64,000 nt of DNA from an uncultured cyanobacterium. Lineage in GTDB: Bacteria > Cyanobacteriota > Cyanobacteriia > Cyanobacteriales > Chroococcidiopsidaceae. This document shows, piece after piece, positions 17,452 to 25,779 of the stretch (positions are counted from its first letter, which is position 1; each line of letters opens with the position of its first letter). The stretch is from contig CAMIFA010000006.1 in assembly GCA_946221495.1 (NCBI GenBank), forward strand, positions 1-64,000. Direction: 5' to 3'. The notes under the pieces were generated by a model. That model did no database searches, was not told the origin of the DNA, and saw only the letters and a program-made list of their open reading frames with translations. The translations under genes and the position numbers were made by a program.

Positions 17452-17474
17452 CCTGATACATTAAGTGTATCAGG
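17452..17474. promoter_or_regulatory. Perfect inverted repeat overlapping the AraC-gene ribosome-binding site
   Basis: CCTGATACA (17452-17460) and TGTATCAGG (17466-17474) form a 9-bp perfect stem with loop TTAAG. The 3' arm ends inside the Shine-Dalgarno sequence GGGAGG (17473-17478) of the following AraC gene. It may be an operator, an attenuating hairpin that limits translation, or the end of the oxygenase transcript. There is no T-run, which argues against a standard terminator. Confidence 0.6.
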
Positions 17475-17485
17475 GAGGAAAAGCT

Positions 17486-18385
17486 ATGTGTCAAAATAAG
17501 CTCTTAAGCCTTGATTTCTCTAAAGAAGAAGCGCTGACAAAGGTTCTTCCGCAACTGCCCGTTCTTACAAGTAAAGAGGCAGGTTGGCATGGCATTTACC
17601 TCGCCTACGATCGCTATCAATTACCCGGCGAAACTCCTGAGTTTGCAGCTCAACAATATGGCATTAGCATTTTTGATCAAGTACCGCAGCCTATACACGC
17701 GAAACGGAAGTTAGATGGACGTTCTCGGTACGAACAAGTTGTTCAAGGAGATGTAGTTATTGTTCCGGCAAATACTAGTCATCAAGTGCAGTGGGAAGAA
17801 ACTGGTAGCGTTCTGATGTTGGGATTTGAACCAACGATTTTTAATTATGCAATTTACGAGATGGTTGATCCAGAACGGGTAGCGATCGCACCTCACTTTG
17901 CCACACCTGATCCGTTAATTTATCAGCTAGGGTTGAGGTTGAAGGCAGAACTAGAATCTGGGGGATTGGGTAGTAGGTTATACGCAGAGGCGATCGCTAA
18001 TCTGCTTGCTGTTCACCTGTTGCAACAATATTCCGCTCAGAAACTCACAATCAAAGACTATACAGGCGGTCTACCTAAGTACAAGTTACAGCAAGTAATA
18101 GACTACATCAATGCTTATTTAGATCAGCCTTTGGGTTTGGCGGAACTGGCACAAGTTGTGCAGATGAGTCCTGGTTACTTTTCTCGCTTGTTTAAGCAGT
18201 CCACAGGTTATGCCCCGCATCAGTACCTAATTCAATGTCGGGTGCAGCGTGCTAAACAGTTGCTGCGTACAGGCATGGCGATCGCCCAAGTTGCCTACGA
18301 AGTGGGCTTTGCCAACCAAGGACATCTCAACTACCACTTTAAGCGTCTAGTAGGCATCACGCCGAAAGCAATGCTACAGAAATAG
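17486..18385 (+). CDS. AraC-family transcriptional regulator
   Basis: 299 residues from the ATG at 17486, supported by GGGAGG at 17473-17478. The N-terminal part (about 1-185) is a cupin-like sensor domain (HQVQWEETGSVLMLGFEP). The C-terminal AraC/XylS domain (about 195-299) has two helix-turn-helix units: LAELAQVVQMSPGYFSRLFK and IAQVAYEVGFANQGHLNYHF. The oxygenase gene lies 60 bases upstream in the same direction, so it probably belongs to the same regulon. The inducer is unknown. Confidence 0.93.
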   Translation: MCQNKLLSLDFSKEEALTKVLPQLPVLTSKEAGWHGIYLAYDRYQLPGETPEFAAQQYGISIFDQVPQPIHAKRKLDGRSRYEQVVQGDVVIVPANTSHQVQWEETGSVLMLGFEPTIFNYAIYEMVDPERVAIAPHFATPDPLIYQLGLRLKAELESGGLGSRLYAEAIANLLAVHLLQQYSAQKLTIKDYTGGLPKYKLQQVIDYINAYLDQPLGLAELAQVVQMSPGYFSRLFKQSTGYAPHQYLIQCRVQRAKQLLRTGMAIAQVAYEVGFANQGHLNYHFKRLVGITPKAMLQK

Positions 18386-18475
18386 TCAAGAATTTGTAAA
18401 AGAAATTAAGAACTTGTAAGACAGTAATTAATCAACTGTCGATACTAGACACGAAAGCTAATATCGGGGGCATTA

Positions 18476-19192
18476 ATGATGCATCCAGCTAACACTTCAT
18501 CAGCAGCCACTCAAGTTATTAATCCGATTGAGCGTCCGCAAGTGACGCAGCAGTTGTCAGAGAACGTCATTCTGACAACCGTCGATGACCTCTATGGCTG
18601 GGCAAAGATGTCCAGCTTGTACCCGCTACTGTTTGGTACTGCTTGCTGTTTTATTGAATTTAGTACCATGCTTGGTTCTCGTTTTGACCTTGATCGCTTT
18701 GGGATGTTTCCGCGCATGACTCCCCGACAAGCTGATTTAATGATCACCGCAGGCACAATTACGATGAAATACGCTCCTGTTTTGGTGCGTCTGTACGAAC
18801 AAATGCCAGAGCCAAAATATGTAATTGCTATGGGCGCTTGCACAATTACTGGGGGAATGTTCAGTATGGACTCTCCTAGTGCAGTGCGGGGAGTGGATAA
18901 GTTAATTCCCGTAGATGTATATTTGCCTGGATGTCCACCGCGACCAGAAGCAATTATGGATGCAATTGTCAAACTCCGCAAGAAGATTACTAATGAAAGT
19001 ATGCAGGAGCGAAGGCATTTCTCACAAACACACCGCTATTACAGCTGCACTCACCAGCTAAAGGTTGTACCTGAAATTCACACAGGACAATATTTACAGC
19101 ATCCTGAAAGGCAAGCTCCTTCTCAAGAAATTGCCGCCAAAGAATTGCCATTAGCCGCTAAACTTCAAAGCGCTGCTAATCTTCATGCGTAA
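18476..19192 (+). CDS. ndhK: NDH-1 subunit K, isolated copy
   Basis: 238 residues. NdhK carries cluster N2 of the photosynthetic NDH-1 complex and sits at the base of its peripheral arm at the thylakoid membrane. All four cluster cysteines are present: C57 and C58 (GTACCFIEF), one in AMGACTITGGMF and one in LPGCPPRPEAI. Residues such as KMSSLYPLLFG, STMLGSRFDLDRFGMFPRMTPRQ and KYAPVLVRLYEQ differ from the usual cyanobacterial NdhK, which has ARLSSLWPLL and FGLVPRSSPRQ. Normally ndhK lies in ndhC-ndhK-ndhJ. Here neither neighbour is present, so this is probably a second, divergent copy. Whether it substitutes in the complex is unknown. Confidence 0.92.
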   Translation: MMHPANTSSAATQVINPIERPQVTQQLSENVILTTVDDLYGWAKMSSLYPLLFGTACCFIEFSTMLGSRFDLDRFGMFPRMTPRQADLMITAGTITMKYAPVLVRLYEQMPEPKYVIAMGACTITGGMFSMDSPSAVRGVDKLIPVDVYLPGCPPRPEAIMDAIVKLRKKITNESMQERRHFSQTHRYYSCTHQLKVVPEIHTGQYLQHPERQAPSQEIAAKELPLAAKLQSAANLHA

Positions 19193-19217
19193 CGCTTTAA
19201 GCAACTAATTTCTGTTT

Positions 19218-20003
19218 TTACCCTACTTCCTCGTGGGGGGGAAATTTATGTTCCTGCACTTCAAGGCTATAACTTTGCACTGCTTGAATAATCGTCTCGC
19301 GGAGATTTGCATAAGATTTTGCAAATGGCGGCTGTCGTTCGGTAAGACCTAGTAAGTCAGAAGTGACTAATACTTGACCATCACAGTATGAGCCTGCACC
19401 AATGCCAATTGTGGGAATTGTTAGCTTTTGGGTAATTTGTAATGCTAACTGCGCGGGTATATGCTCCAATACTATACTGAAGGCTCCAGCTTGTTGCAGT
19501 GCTAAAGCTTCTGCTAATAGCCTTTCTTCTGCTTGGGGTGTCTTCCCTTGCTGTCTTAAGCCTAGCTGATGTATTGATTGCGGTGTCAAGCCAATATGTC
19601 CCATGACGGGTATTCCAGCTTGCACGACTCTGGCTACTGTTTCTACCATTGCTGGATATCCACCTTCCATTTTTACCGCCTGAGCGCCTGTTTCTTTCAA
19701 TACCCTTCCGGCTGAGTACATCGCCTGTTGGGGATCTTGGTACGTCAAAAATGGCAAATCAACTACAACTAAAGCTCGTTTCACCCCCCGACGCACAGCT
19801 TTAGCATGGTGCAGCATTTCCTCTAGGGTTACGGGTAAAGTTGTTTCATATCCTAGTACAGCAGCTAAGGAATCTCCTACCAAAATCAAATCTACACCAG
19901 TTGCATCTAATATGTTGGCGATCGCATAATCCCAAGCTGTCAAGGCTACAATTAAACGTCCTTGTTGTTTCCAATGGATTAATTGCTGGGTCGTGATTGC
20001 CAT
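19218..20003 (-). CDS. panB: 3-methyl-2-oxobutanoate hydroxymethyltransferase
   Basis: 261 residues. PanB transfers a hydroxymethyl group from 5,10-methylene-tetrahydrofolate to alpha-ketoisovalerate, the first committed step of pantothenate and CoA synthesis. Conserved stretches are visible: TAWDYAIANILDATGVDLILVGDSL, GYETTLPVTLEEML, VVDLPFLTYQ, AVKMEGG, IPVMGHIGLTPQS, and IPTIGIGAG with the late DGQVLV. Length is normal. It is convergent with ndhK (25-base gap). No other pantothenate gene is adjacent. Confidence 0.96.
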   Translation of the reverse strand: MAITTQQLIHWKQQGRLIVALTAWDYAIANILDATGVDLILVGDSLAAVLGYETTLPVTLEEMLHHAKAVRRGVKRALVVVDLPFLTYQDPQQAMYSAGRVLKETGAQAVKMEGGYPAMVETVARVVQAGIPVMGHIGLTPQSIHQLGLRQQGKTPQAEERLLAEALALQQAGAFSIVLEHIPAQLALQITQKLTIPTIGIGAGSYCDGQVLVTSDLLGLTERQPPFAKSYANLRETIIQAVQSYSLEVQEHKFPPHEEVG

Positions 20004-20123
20004 ATTACAGTTGTTATTAATTAATTTTTAGAAATGGCTAACAGCTGACGGCGGAATGCGGTGAATGCAGGCTCTGCCCTACAATGGCGAAGGACGACAG
20101 TTCACCTTAATATGCAGTCTAAC

Positions 20124-20369
20124 TTAATCACAAACGCTAATTGTCTTAAGTTCGCTACCTTTACTTTGAGCAAAATAAAAAATATCGGTACAGTAAGCGA
20201 GTGTGCTTACCTCAAGATTTTGCGGTACACCTACTAAGTCAGTGTTAATTGCTCTCCACAGCTCAATTGCTGGCTTTGCTACAAATATTTTCCGTTCTGG
20301 TGTCCCTGGCTTAAGAGGGAAATACTCGCGGTTTGCTGAACCAGTGCTTTTTGCAGGTTTGAAGCTCAT
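20124..20369 (-). CDS. Hypothetical protein, 81 residues
   Basis: I do not recognise a family. The ORF reads from an ATG at 20369 (MSFKPAKSTGSANREYFPLK) and contains FVAKPAIELWRAINTDLVGV and a C-terminal FYFAQSKGSELKTISVCD. No signal peptide, membrane helix or metal motif is visible. It is small and standalone; coding potential is plausible from its composition but not proven. Confidence 0.45.
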   Translation of the reverse strand: MSFKPAKSTGSANREYFPLKPGTPERKIFVAKPAIELWRAINTDLVGVPQNLEVSTLAYCTDIFYFAQSKGSELKTISVCD

Positions 20370-20408
20370 ATAGCGATCCTATTTGAGTTGTGAAAATTAT
20401 TTTTTAAC

Positions 20409-20439
20409 GAACCGCCAAGGACGCAAAGAGCGCTAAGGA
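20409..20439. repeat. Interspersed cyanobacterial spacer repeat motif
   Basis: The stretch around ACCGCCAAGGACGCAAAGAG followed by CGCTAAGGA resembles a motif that recurs in cyanobacterial spacers (AACCGCAAAGGACGCAAAGA type). It lies just upstream of the 81-residue ORF. Only one copy is seen in this window, so the identification rests on recall. Confidence 0.35.
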
Positions 20440-20474
20440 AAAAAAGAGAGAATTTCATGAGTCATTTAGGATTG

Positions 20475-20939
20475 CTATAGATGTGTAAATAATACCTTCG
20501 TTTGGATTCGTGATCCTTTTGAATGTCTGAGGCGCTCTGGGAAAAACTGCCCATCTCCAAAATTAAGCGCTATTGTAAAGTGAAAGGTTTTATTATCCTG
20601 AGCGACTAACAGCAGTGCGTAGTCCGGCAAATTATTTTGATCAAAATCAGCACTAAAAACGCTACAGGTAACTTTATCCTGTGGGTTTTCTTGTTCATAG
20701 GCGCGAATGGAAGCTACAAAGTCAGACTTTTGTGCCAGTCGATAATTAGCTAGCTTTGCTTGTAACTTTGCGGGAATTTTTTGATTACACTGAGCTTGTT
20801 GTACCGCCGCTACTGATAATGGTGTATTAAACGCAGGCGAAGTTAAATTATTAGGTTTTAAAGAAGGTAATTGATTCAGCACAGTTCAGTTACAAGCTGG
20901 CACTAACATTAATGTTAGGGAAAAAACTCTTTTGAGCAT
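20475..20939 (-). pseudogene. Predicted lipoprotein interrupted by an in-frame TGA after its lipobox
   Basis: From the ATG at 20939 the minus strand encodes MLKRVFSLTLMLVPACN, a short lipoprotein-type signal with a cysteine after a hydrophobic core. A TGA follows at 20886-20888. The same frame then continues TVLNQLPSLKPNN for 135 codons to 20475. The body holds SADFDQNNLPDYALLLVAQ, similar to FG-GAP/calcium-binding repeats of exported proteins, and an N-terminal QQAQCNQKIPAKLQAKLANYRL. A GTG at 20882 could start a cytoplasmic version, but an exported protein is more likely. So the gene is either a recent nonsense mutant or contains a base error. Function unknown. Confidence 0.6.
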
Positions 20940-21205
20940 CGTTTACTTAAAAATTAACTAATTAAGTACGACATCCAGCTTGTGTTAGCAAGTTCCAATA
21001 GCACAACATTTGTACTAGCACGAGCTGCTAAACCTAAATTTATATAACATAATATTAAGAAATATTTAGTTAGATATAAATAAGTTATGAAGCTGTTAAG
21101 AATGTTCAAAGGTCAACTTATGAAATAAGTATTGAATTCCTGATATATTGTGAAACAGCTTGCAAAAAAAGCAAGTGGAAGCGAGTGACTTCTTGGAAGG
21201 GAATT

Positions 21206-22636
21206 ATGTCTTACTCTCAAACGAAAACCCAGACAAAAACTGGGTATCAAGCCGGTGTTAAAGATTACAGACTAACTTATTACACCCCAGATTACACACC
21301 AAAAGATACAGATATTTTGGCGGCTTTTCGCGTTACTCCCCAGCCAGGAGTTCCTCCCGAAGAAGCAGGAGCTGCTGTTGCGGCTGAATCTTCCACAGGT
21401 ACTTGGACAACTGTGTGGACGGACTTGTTAACCGACCTAGACCGCTACAAAGGTCGTTGCTACGACATCGAACCAGTTCCCGGCGAAGACAACCAGTTTA
21501 TCTGCTACGTTGCCTATCCTCTGGATTTGTTTGAAGAAGGCTCAGTTACCAATATGTTGACCTCAATTGTAGGTAACGTATTTGGTTTTAAAGCATTACG
21601 GGCATTGCGTCTAGAAGACTTGCGGATTCCTGTAGCTTACCTCAAGACTTTCCAAGGTCCTCCGCATGGAATTCAAGTTGAGCGGGACAAGCTCAACAAG
21701 TATGGTCGTCCCTTACTCGGTTGTACGATTAAACCAAAATTAGGTTTATCTGCGAAAAACTACGGTCGGGCGGTGTATGAGTGTCTGCGTGGTGGTTTAG
21801 ACTTCACCAAAGACGACGAAAACATCAACTCAGCACCATTCCAAAGATGGCGCGATCGCTTCCTATTCGTCGCCGATGCCATCCACAAAGCTCAGGCTGA
21901 AACCGGAGAAATCAAAGGTCACTACCTCAACTGTACTGCTCCTACCTGTGAAGAAATGCTGAAGCGGGCTGAGTTCGCCAAAGAACTGCAAATGCCCATC
22001 ATCATGCACGACTACTTAACAGCAGGCTTCACCGCCAACACCACTTTGGCTCATTGGTGTCGTGATAACGGTATACTGCTGCACATCCACCGTGCTATGC
22101 ACGCTGTTATTGACCGTCAAAAGAATCACGGAATTCACTTCCGCGTTTTAGCTAAGACTCTCCGGATGTCTGGTGGCGACCACATTCACACAGGTACTGT
22201 GGTTGGTAAGCTAGAAGGCGAACGCGGCATTACGATGGGCTTCGTGGATCTACTACGCGAGAACTACGTTGAAGAAGATCGGGAACGTGGTATCTACTTC
22301 ACTCAAGATTGGGCATCTATGCCTGGCGTAATGGCTGTTGCTTCTGGTGGTATCCACATTTGGCATATGCCCGCGTTGGTAGAAATCTTTGGTGATGACT
22401 CCGTTCTGCAATTTGGTGGTGGTACTTTAGGTCACCCCTGGGGTAATGCACCTGGTGCAACCGCTAACCGCGTCGCTTTGGAAGCTTGTGTCCAAGCTCG
22501 TAACGAAGGTCGCAGCCTTGCCCGTGAAGGCAACGACATTATCCGTGAAGCAGCTAAGTGGAGTCCTGAACTAGCTGTTGCTTGCGAACTCTGGAAAGAA
22601 ATTAAGTTTGAGTTCGAGGCAATGGATACCGTATAA
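21206..22636 (+). CDS. rbcL: Ribulose-1,5-bisphosphate carboxylase/oxygenase large subunit (form IB)
   Basis: 476 residues from the ATG at 21206 (MSYSQTKTQTKTGYQAGVKD), preceded by GGAAGGG. An in-frame upstream start would add seven odd residues. RbcL fixes CO2 onto ribulose-1,5-bisphosphate inside carboxysomes. Key elements: the TIKPKLGLS active-site lysines, the carbamylated lysine in GGLDFTKDDENINS, loop 6 GKLEGERG, and the C-terminal end KFEFEAMDTV. First gene of rbcL-rbcX-rbcS. The roughly 260-base leader after the broken lipoprotein gene is AT-rich, with a CTTGC-A7-GCAAG hairpin (21159-21175) close to the ribosome-binding site. Confidence 0.99.
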   Translation: MSYSQTKTQTKTGYQAGVKDYRLTYYTPDYTPKDTDILAAFRVTPQPGVPPEEAGAAVAAESSTGTWTTVWTDLLTDLDRYKGRCYDIEPVPGEDNQFICYVAYPLDLFEEGSVTNMLTSIVGNVFGFKALRALRLEDLRIPVAYLKTFQGPPHGIQVERDKLNKYGRPLLGCTIKPKLGLSAKNYGRAVYECLRGGLDFTKDDENINSAPFQRWRDRFLFVADAIHKAQAETGEIKGHYLNCTAPTCEEMLKRAEFAKELQMPIIMHDYLTAGFTANTTLAHWCRDNGILLHIHRAMHAVIDRQKNHGIHFRVLAKTLRMSGGDHIHTGTVVGKLEGERGITMGFVDLLRENYVEEDRERGIYFTQDWASMPGVMAVASGGIHIWHMPALVEIFGDDSVLQFGGGTLGHPWGNAPGATANRVALEACVQARNEGRSLAREGNDIIREAAKWSPELAVACELWKEIKFEFEAMDTV

Positions 22637-22642
22637 ATTTAG

Positions 22643-22670
22643 TTTTGAGTTTTGAGTTTTGAGTTTTGAG
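22643..22670. repeat. Tandem heptanucleotide repeat TTTTGAG x4
   Basis: Four perfect copies of TTTTGAG lie in tandem in the rbcL-rbcX spacer, followed after some 20 bases by AAAACTCA, the inverted form. Heptanucleotide tandem repeats of this sort (STRR) are typical of Nostocales-like genomes. The inverted flank could fold into a hairpin in the rbc transcript. Confidence 0.8.
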
Positions 22671-22731
22671 TTACTGTAACTTAAGATTTAAAACTCATAA
22701 TTTAGAACTATTTTAAGGGCTGGGGTCAAGC

Positions 22732-23139
22732 GTGGATCTGAAACAAATTGCGAAAGATACAGCTAAGACGCTTAGTAGCTATCTGACTTATCAGGCAGTG
22801 CGAACAGTGCATGCTCAGTTAAGCGAAACCAATCCTCCTTTAGCACTTTGGCTGCATCGCTTCTCCTCAACTGAGAAAATTCAGGATGGAGAAGCGTACA
22901 TTCAAAATCTGTTCCGAGAAAAGCCAGATTTGGCTTTACGGATCATGATTGTCAGGGAACACTTAGCCCAGGAAGTACCAGATTTGTTGCCGGAGATGGT
23001 TCGCGATGGGATTCAACAAGCAAATATGGAACACCGCCGTCAGCATCTAGAGCGAATCACGCAGTTGGATATATCTGACTCCAGCCCCAATCCTCAACAG
23101 CAAGGCTCAGAGCCTAATTTGGATAACTTATCCAGTTAG
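22732..23139 (+). CDS. rbcX: RbcX, Rubisco assembly chaperone
   Basis: 135 residues from the GTG at 22732. RbcX is a homodimeric chaperone that clamps the C-terminus of RbcL and helps form RbcL8 before the small subunit binds. The family pattern is clear: MDLKQIAKDTAKTLSSYLTY, then SETNPPLALWLHRFS, IQDGEAYIQNLFREKPDLALRIM and VREHLAQEVPDLLPEMV. The C-terminal tail is polar and variable. Its position between rbcL and rbcS is the standard cyanobacterial arrangement, and the three are presumably co-transcribed. Confidence 0.97.
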   Translation: MDLKQIAKDTAKTLSSYLTYQAVRTVHAQLSETNPPLALWLHRFSSTEKIQDGEAYIQNLFREKPDLALRIMIVREHLAQEVPDLLPEMVRDGIQQANMEHRRQHLERITQLDISDSSPNPQQQGSEPNLDNLSS

Positions 23140-23181
23140 CCTGTCAATTTAGTAGTCATAATCGAAAAATACTCATCAGCT

Positions 23182-23517
23182 ATGCAAACCCTCCCAAAAG
23201 AGCGTCGCTACGAAACCCTTTCTTATTTGCCACCGCTTTCAGATGCTCAGATTTCTAAGCAAATCCAGTACATCTTAGATAAAGGCTATATTCCAGCGAT
23301 CGAGTTCAACGAAGTTTCTAATCCAGCAGAATTTTACTGGACAATGTGGAAACTGCCTTTATTCGGTGCTAGTGGTGTTCAAGAAGTGCTGAACGAAGTG
23401 CGGTCTTGTCGCTCGGAATATGGTAATTGCTTTATCAGAGTAGTAGGCTTTGATAACGTTAAGCAGTGCCAGATTCTTAGCTTTATCGTCCACAAGCCAA
23501 GTCAAAGCAGATACTAA
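23182..23517 (+). CDS. rbcS: Rubisco small subunit (form IB)
   Basis: 111 residues starting at the ATG at 23182. The family signature is visible: RRYETLSYLPPLSDAQISKQ, IQYILDKGYIPAIEFNE, FYWTMWKLPLFG, EVRSCRSEYGNCFIRVVGFDN, and the C-terminal VKQCQ...FIVHKP. Small subunits cap RbcL8 to make the hexadecameric enzyme. Last gene of rbcL-rbcX-rbcS, followed by a strong hairpin at 23570-23605. Confidence 0.99.
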   Translation: MQTLPKERRYETLSYLPPLSDAQISKQIQYILDKGYIPAIEFNEVSNPAEFYWTMWKLPLFGASGVQEVLNEVRSCRSEYGNCFIRVVGFDNVKQCQILSFIVHKPSQSRY

Positions 23518-23569
23518 AACTAACTAGTTTGAAATGCTGGGGAAGCTGTAATTAATTCCTCTATACCCC

Positions 23570-23605
23570 AAATAGGAGAGGTGGAGTAATCTACCTCTCC
23601 TATTT
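23570..23605 (+). terminator. Strong hairpin after rbcS
   Basis: AAATAGGAGAGGT (23570-23582) and ACCTCTCCTATTT (23593-23605) form a perfect 13-bp stem with a 10-base loop, 53 bases after the rbcS stop. It is followed by TAATGAATAAAG rather than a clean T-run. It may therefore act as a 3' stabilising hairpin or a weak terminator. Confidence 0.75.
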
Positions 23606-23679
23606 AATGAATAAAGCAGCCTAAAAATAGGACTATTTCTAGTTCTTAGTTGACAGTTAATAAATAGGAAGCATTAAGC

Positions 23680-24288
23680 ATGAATGAAGTAAGGATTTGC
23701 TTTATTGGCGAATCTTTTGTAAATGGTGCTGGCGATCCAGAATGTCTTGGTTGGGCAGGAAGAATCTGCGTAAATGCCAATAGAAAAGGTTACGACCTTA
23801 CTTACTACAATTTGGGAGTTAGGCGAGAAACCAGTGGTGAGCTAAAAAATCGCTGGCTGAGGGAAGTTTCTTATCGTTTACCTGAAGAGTACAACGGGAG
23901 AGTTGTATTTTCTTTTGGAACCAATGACACCACTATTGAAAATCATAAAACTCGGATTGAAGTTAAAGATTCAATTGCCAATGCTCGTAGTATCTTGAGT
24001 GATGCTAAAAAGTTATATCCTATTTTGATGGTAAGTCCCCCGCCAATTGCTGATAATGAACAAAATAGGAGAATTGTCGATTTATCTGAACAGTTTGGTT
24101 TACTTTGTCAAGAACTAGATGTGCCTTACCTAAATGTTTTTCCTATCTTAGAAAAGTCAAGTATTTGGATGAATGAAGTAAGAAGATATGATGGCGCTCA
24201 TCCTAGAGCCGCAGGTTATAGAGAATTTGCAGAAATAGTGCAAAACTGGGAAGCTTGGTTAAATTGGTTTCCTGCTATTAAAGTTTAA
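23680..24288 (+). CDS. SGNH/GDSL-family hydrolase
   Basis: 202 residues. The four SGNH blocks are visible: block I FIGESFVNGAG with serine S12, block II YYNLGVRRET (Gly), block III VFSFGTNDT (Asn), block V RYDGAHPRAAGY with the Asp-x-x-His pair. No signal peptide is present, so it is cytoplasmic. Such enzymes hydrolyse esters or acetyl groups of small molecules, carbohydrates or lipids; the substrate is unknown. It lies between rbcS and rca in the same direction, 163 bases after rbcS. Expression may link to the Rubisco cluster, or the gene may be a chance insertion. Confidence 0.88.
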   Translation: MNEVRICFIGESFVNGAGDPECLGWAGRICVNANRKGYDLTYYNLGVRRETSGELKNRWLREVSYRLPEEYNGRVVFSFGTNDTTIENHKTRIEVKDSIANARSILSDAKKLYPILMVSPPPIADNEQNRRIVDLSEQFGLLCQELDVPYLNVFPILEKSSIWMNEVRRYDGAHPRAAGYREFAEIVQNWEAWLNWFPAIKV

Positions 24289-24383
24289 GGAATAAAAGTG
24301 GGTGCTTAATTCAGACATCGTAATCCACAATTCATTATTAATTCACTCAACCTAAAATCTAAAATTCAAAATCTAAAATCACT

Positions 24384-25703
24384 ATGAGTTACTACATTTC
24401 TCCCCGCTTTCTAGACAAACTTGCAGTTCATATTACAAAAAACTACCTGGAACTTCCCGGAGTACGAGTTCCTTTGATTCTCGGTATTCATGGACGCAAG
24501 GGAGAGGGCAAGTCGTTTCAATGTGAATTAGTGTTCGAGCGCATGGGCGTTTTGGTTGTTCATATGTCGGCTGGAGAAATGGAAAGTCCAGATGCGGGAG
24601 ATCCAGGACGTTTGATCCGTCTGCGCTATCGCGAAGCAGCAGAACTAATTAAAGTGCGCGGTAAGATGTGCGTATTGATGATCAATGACTTAGATGCTGG
24701 TGCAGGGCGATTTGATCAAGGTACGCAATACACAGTAAATACCCAGCTAGTAAATGGCACATTAATGAATATTGCGGATAATCCCACAGATGTGCAGTTA
24801 CCTGGTAGCTATGATTCAACACCGCTACACCGTGTACCAATTATTGTTACAGGTAATGATTTTTCAACACTCTATGCGCCGTTAATTCGGGATGGGCGGA
24901 TGGAGAAGTTTTATTGGGAGCCAGAGAGAGCAGACAAAATTGGTATTGTCGGCGGTATTTTTGAGCCGGATCAACTCTCGCGCAGTGACATTGAACAACT
25001 TGTCGATGCTTTCCCCAATCAAGCAATAGATTTTTTTAGCGCCGTGCGATCGCGCATTTACGACGAACAAATCCGTTCCTTCATTCACGAAGTTGGCTTT
25101 GACAAAGTATCTTTGCGGGTAGTTAATAGCACTGAAGGGCCACCAGCATTTAGAAAGCCAAATTTCAACTTGGATCGCTTATTAGAATATGGCAACCTGA
25201 TGGTGCAAGAACAACAGCGAGTCCAGAATAATCGCTTAGTAGAGGAATACAATCAAGGCGGACGTTCTCATACTCAAGATGTTGGCAATGGCGATCGCCC
25301 TACACCGGTGCGTCAGGAGTATGTTAGATCATCGCCTCAAGAGTCAATTAATGGCTCCCCAAAAGCTGCAAGTTTCAACAGTAACAATTCAAGCGATCGC
25401 AATTCACCACCGCCAAGCACCCAAATAAGCCCAGAGATAGTTGAGCAGATCCGGCAAATTTTGGCTCAAGGCTACCGACTGGGGATGGAATATGTGGATG
25501 AGCGCCGATTCCGCACAGGTTCATGGTCTAGTTACCATACTAATCAGATCAATTCAGTTACAGAAGCGATCGCCGCTTTAGAACAATGCCTGGTTGAACA
25601 TAGTGGCGATTATGTCCGCTTGGTAGGGATTGACCCCAAGGCAAAACGACGGGTTATGGAAACAATTATTCAACGCCCGAATAGTAAAGTTGGCAGCCGT
25701 TAA
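24384..25703 (+). CDS. rca: Rubisco activase with C-terminal RbcS-like (SSUL) domain
   Basis: 439 residues. The AAA+ core (about 1-290) has a Walker A motif GRKGEGKS (37-44), Walker B VLMINDLDAGAG and sensor region VPIIVTGNDFSTLYAPL. A low-complexity Ser/Asn/Pro linker (about 295-350) precedes an SSUL domain (about 350-435) that reads like RbcS: EQIRQILAQGYRLGMEYVDE, FRTGSWSSY, DYVRLVGIDPKAKRRVMETI. In related cyanobacteria the AAA+ part removes inhibitory sugar phosphates from Rubisco, and the SSUL domain anchors the enzyme to Rubisco in carboxysomes. It is located 3' of rbcLXS and the SGNH hydrolase; a terminator-like hairpin follows at 25750-25779. Confidence 0.95.
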   Translation: MSYYISPRFLDKLAVHITKNYLELPGVRVPLILGIHGRKGEGKSFQCELVFERMGVLVVHMSAGEMESPDAGDPGRLIRLRYREAAELIKVRGKMCVLMINDLDAGAGRFDQGTQYTVNTQLVNGTLMNIADNPTDVQLPGSYDSTPLHRVPIIVTGNDFSTLYAPLIRDGRMEKFYWEPERADKIGIVGGIFEPDQLSRSDIEQLVDAFPNQAIDFFSAVRSRIYDEQIRSFIHEVGFDKVSLRVVNSTEGPPAFRKPNFNLDRLLEYGNLMVQEQQRVQNNRLVEEYNQGGRSHTQDVGNGDRPTPVRQEYVRSSPQESINGSPKAASFNSNNSSDRNSPPPSTQISPEIVEQIRQILAQGYRLGMEYVDERRFRTGSWSSYHTNQINSVTEAIAALEQCLVEHSGDYVRLVGIDPKAKRRVMETIIQRPNSKVGSR

Positions 25704-25749
25704 TTCTGCGAGTAGCTAACTTTGTTTAAATAAATCGTTCATACATTAG

Positions 25750-25779
25750 GCTCCAGGGTGTCGTCAATAACTCTGGAGC
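25750..25779 (+). terminator. Rho-independent-like terminator after rca
   Basis: GCTCCAGGGT (25750-25759) pairs with ACTCTGGAGC (25770-25779) over 10 bp including one G-T pair, with a 10-base loop. A T-rich tail (ATTGCTTTTG) follows. It lies 47 bases after the rca stop. Confidence 0.65.

Noticed and set aside
22643..22670. TTTTGAG tandem array as a CRISPR
   Set aside because: Seven-base units without spacers; a tandem heptamer, not a CRISPR array. I found no CRISPR arrays in the window.
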